From the NCBI GenBank assembly GCA_937944485.1, contig CALDYU010000007.1, forward strand, positions 62,001 to 126,000: DNA of 64,000 nt. The letters run 5' to 3'. Positions 63,764 to 64,000 of this stretch are shown here, piece by piece; positions within the stretch are counted from its first letter, which is position 1; each line of letters begins with the position of its first letter. The notes under the pieces are model-generated. The model was not told the origin of the DNA and did not search any database. It saw nothing but the letters and a program-made list of their open reading frames with translations. The position numbers and the translations under genes are program-made. The DNA comes from an uncultured Flavobacteriaceae bacterium (GTDB lineage Bacteria; Bacteroidota; Bacteroidia; Flavobacteriales; Flavobacteriaceae).

Positions 63764-64000
63764 ACTCTGGCATTTTTATATTCACCCAACACTTTAAAGT
63801 CTTCAGACATGATGCTCAACAGTGCTTTTGCCTTTTCAAAATTGGCGAAACTATCAAAAGTCACGTCAACGAAAAAGGCATACTTCCATGGCGTTTCAAT
63901 AATAGGAAGGCTTTGTATTTTTGTTAAATTCAAATTGCAATCACTCATTACATTAAGCATAGCAGCCAAACTACCTCGTTTATGATCTGTAATAAAGCGC
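63760..64000 (-). CDS. pheA: Prephenate dehydratase, C-terminal ACT part (runs off window)
   Basis: Only the last 79 residues are inside the window. The frame stays open to the right edge and reads FITDHKRGSLAAMLNVMSDC, then LNLTKIQSLPI and PWKYAFFVDV. This is the ACT regulatory domain of prephenate dehydratase, with the phenylalanine-binding loop (ESRP in E. coli) replaced by QSLPI. Upstream of the aminotransferase with ATGA overlap, thus the first gene seen of the Phe/Tyr operon. Confidence 0.9.
   Translation of the reverse strand, partial: RFITDHKRGSLAAMLNVMSDCNLNLTKIQSLPIIETPWKYAFFVDVTFDSFANFEKAKALLSIMSEDFKVLGEYKNARV

Overview
The window looks like a chromosomal segment from a marine-type flavobacterium (Bacteroidota, Flavobacteriaceae). 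Evidence includes the low-GC sequence, the gliding genes gldB and gldC, a giant secreted protein with a gliding/type IX secretion C-terminal domain followed by a PorP/SprF-type gene, promoters of the Bacteroidota kind (TTG, spacer, TAnnTTTG), and flavobacterial versions of FtsZ, MraY and DnaG. I cannot name the species.

Layout. 1-3.6 kb: the end of a SAM methyltransferase, rpe, a YpdA-like flavoprotein reductase, a small zinc-ribbon protein, and 670 empty bases. 3.6-16.3 kb: a 3870-residue modular surface protein and its SprF-like partner. 16.3-17.2 kb: a tRNA-Arg(TCG) gene followed by two tandem GIY-YIG nuclease units. Each unit is bounded by a repeat of the tRNA 3' part plus its terminator, and GC-rich palindromes are inserted in the repeats. 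17.2-33.2 kb: yqeY and a complete, tightly overlapping minus-strand dcw cluster (mraZ-rsmH-ftsL-ftsI-murE-mraY-murD-ftsW-murG-murC-ftsQ-ftsA-ftsZ), with a three-decamer MraZ operator upstream and a strong terminator downstream. murF, murB and ddl are not in it.

33.4-37.0 kb: an alpha/beta hydrolase, engB, a small unknown protein and a PhoD-like lipoprotein. 37.1-41.5 kb: an accessory block of unrelated single genes or gene pairs (lipoprotein; HNH-membrane protein plus exported partner; unknown helical protein; SH3-like lipoprotein). Related non-coding sequences separate them, so the block looks like a cassette array. 41.5-46.6 kb: gldC, gldB, nadE, an atypical response regulator and dnaG. 46.7-49.1 kb: an ECF sigma/anti-sigma-like/outer-membrane protein operon. 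49.2-60.3 kb: polyprenyl synthase, rlmN, queA, aroA, a MazG-like protein, two DUF3857/transglutaminase-like proteins, dtd, rsgA and a small exported protein. 60.4-64.0 kb: the phenylalanine/tyrosine operon pheA (partial)-aminotransferase-tyrA-DAHP synthase/chorismate mutase, interrupted by a 7-bp tandem repeat.

How the genes work together: the dcw block makes lipid II (MurC, MurD, MurE, MraY, MurG), polymerises it at the septum (FtsW, FtsI) and organises division (FtsL, FtsQ, FtsA, FtsZ). The aromatic genes feed chorismate (aroA, DAHP synthase) into Phe and Tyr. The best candidates for something undescribed are the tRNA-Arg/GIY-YIG tandem micro-islands (16.3-17.2 kb) and the cassette-like block (37.1-41.5 kb).
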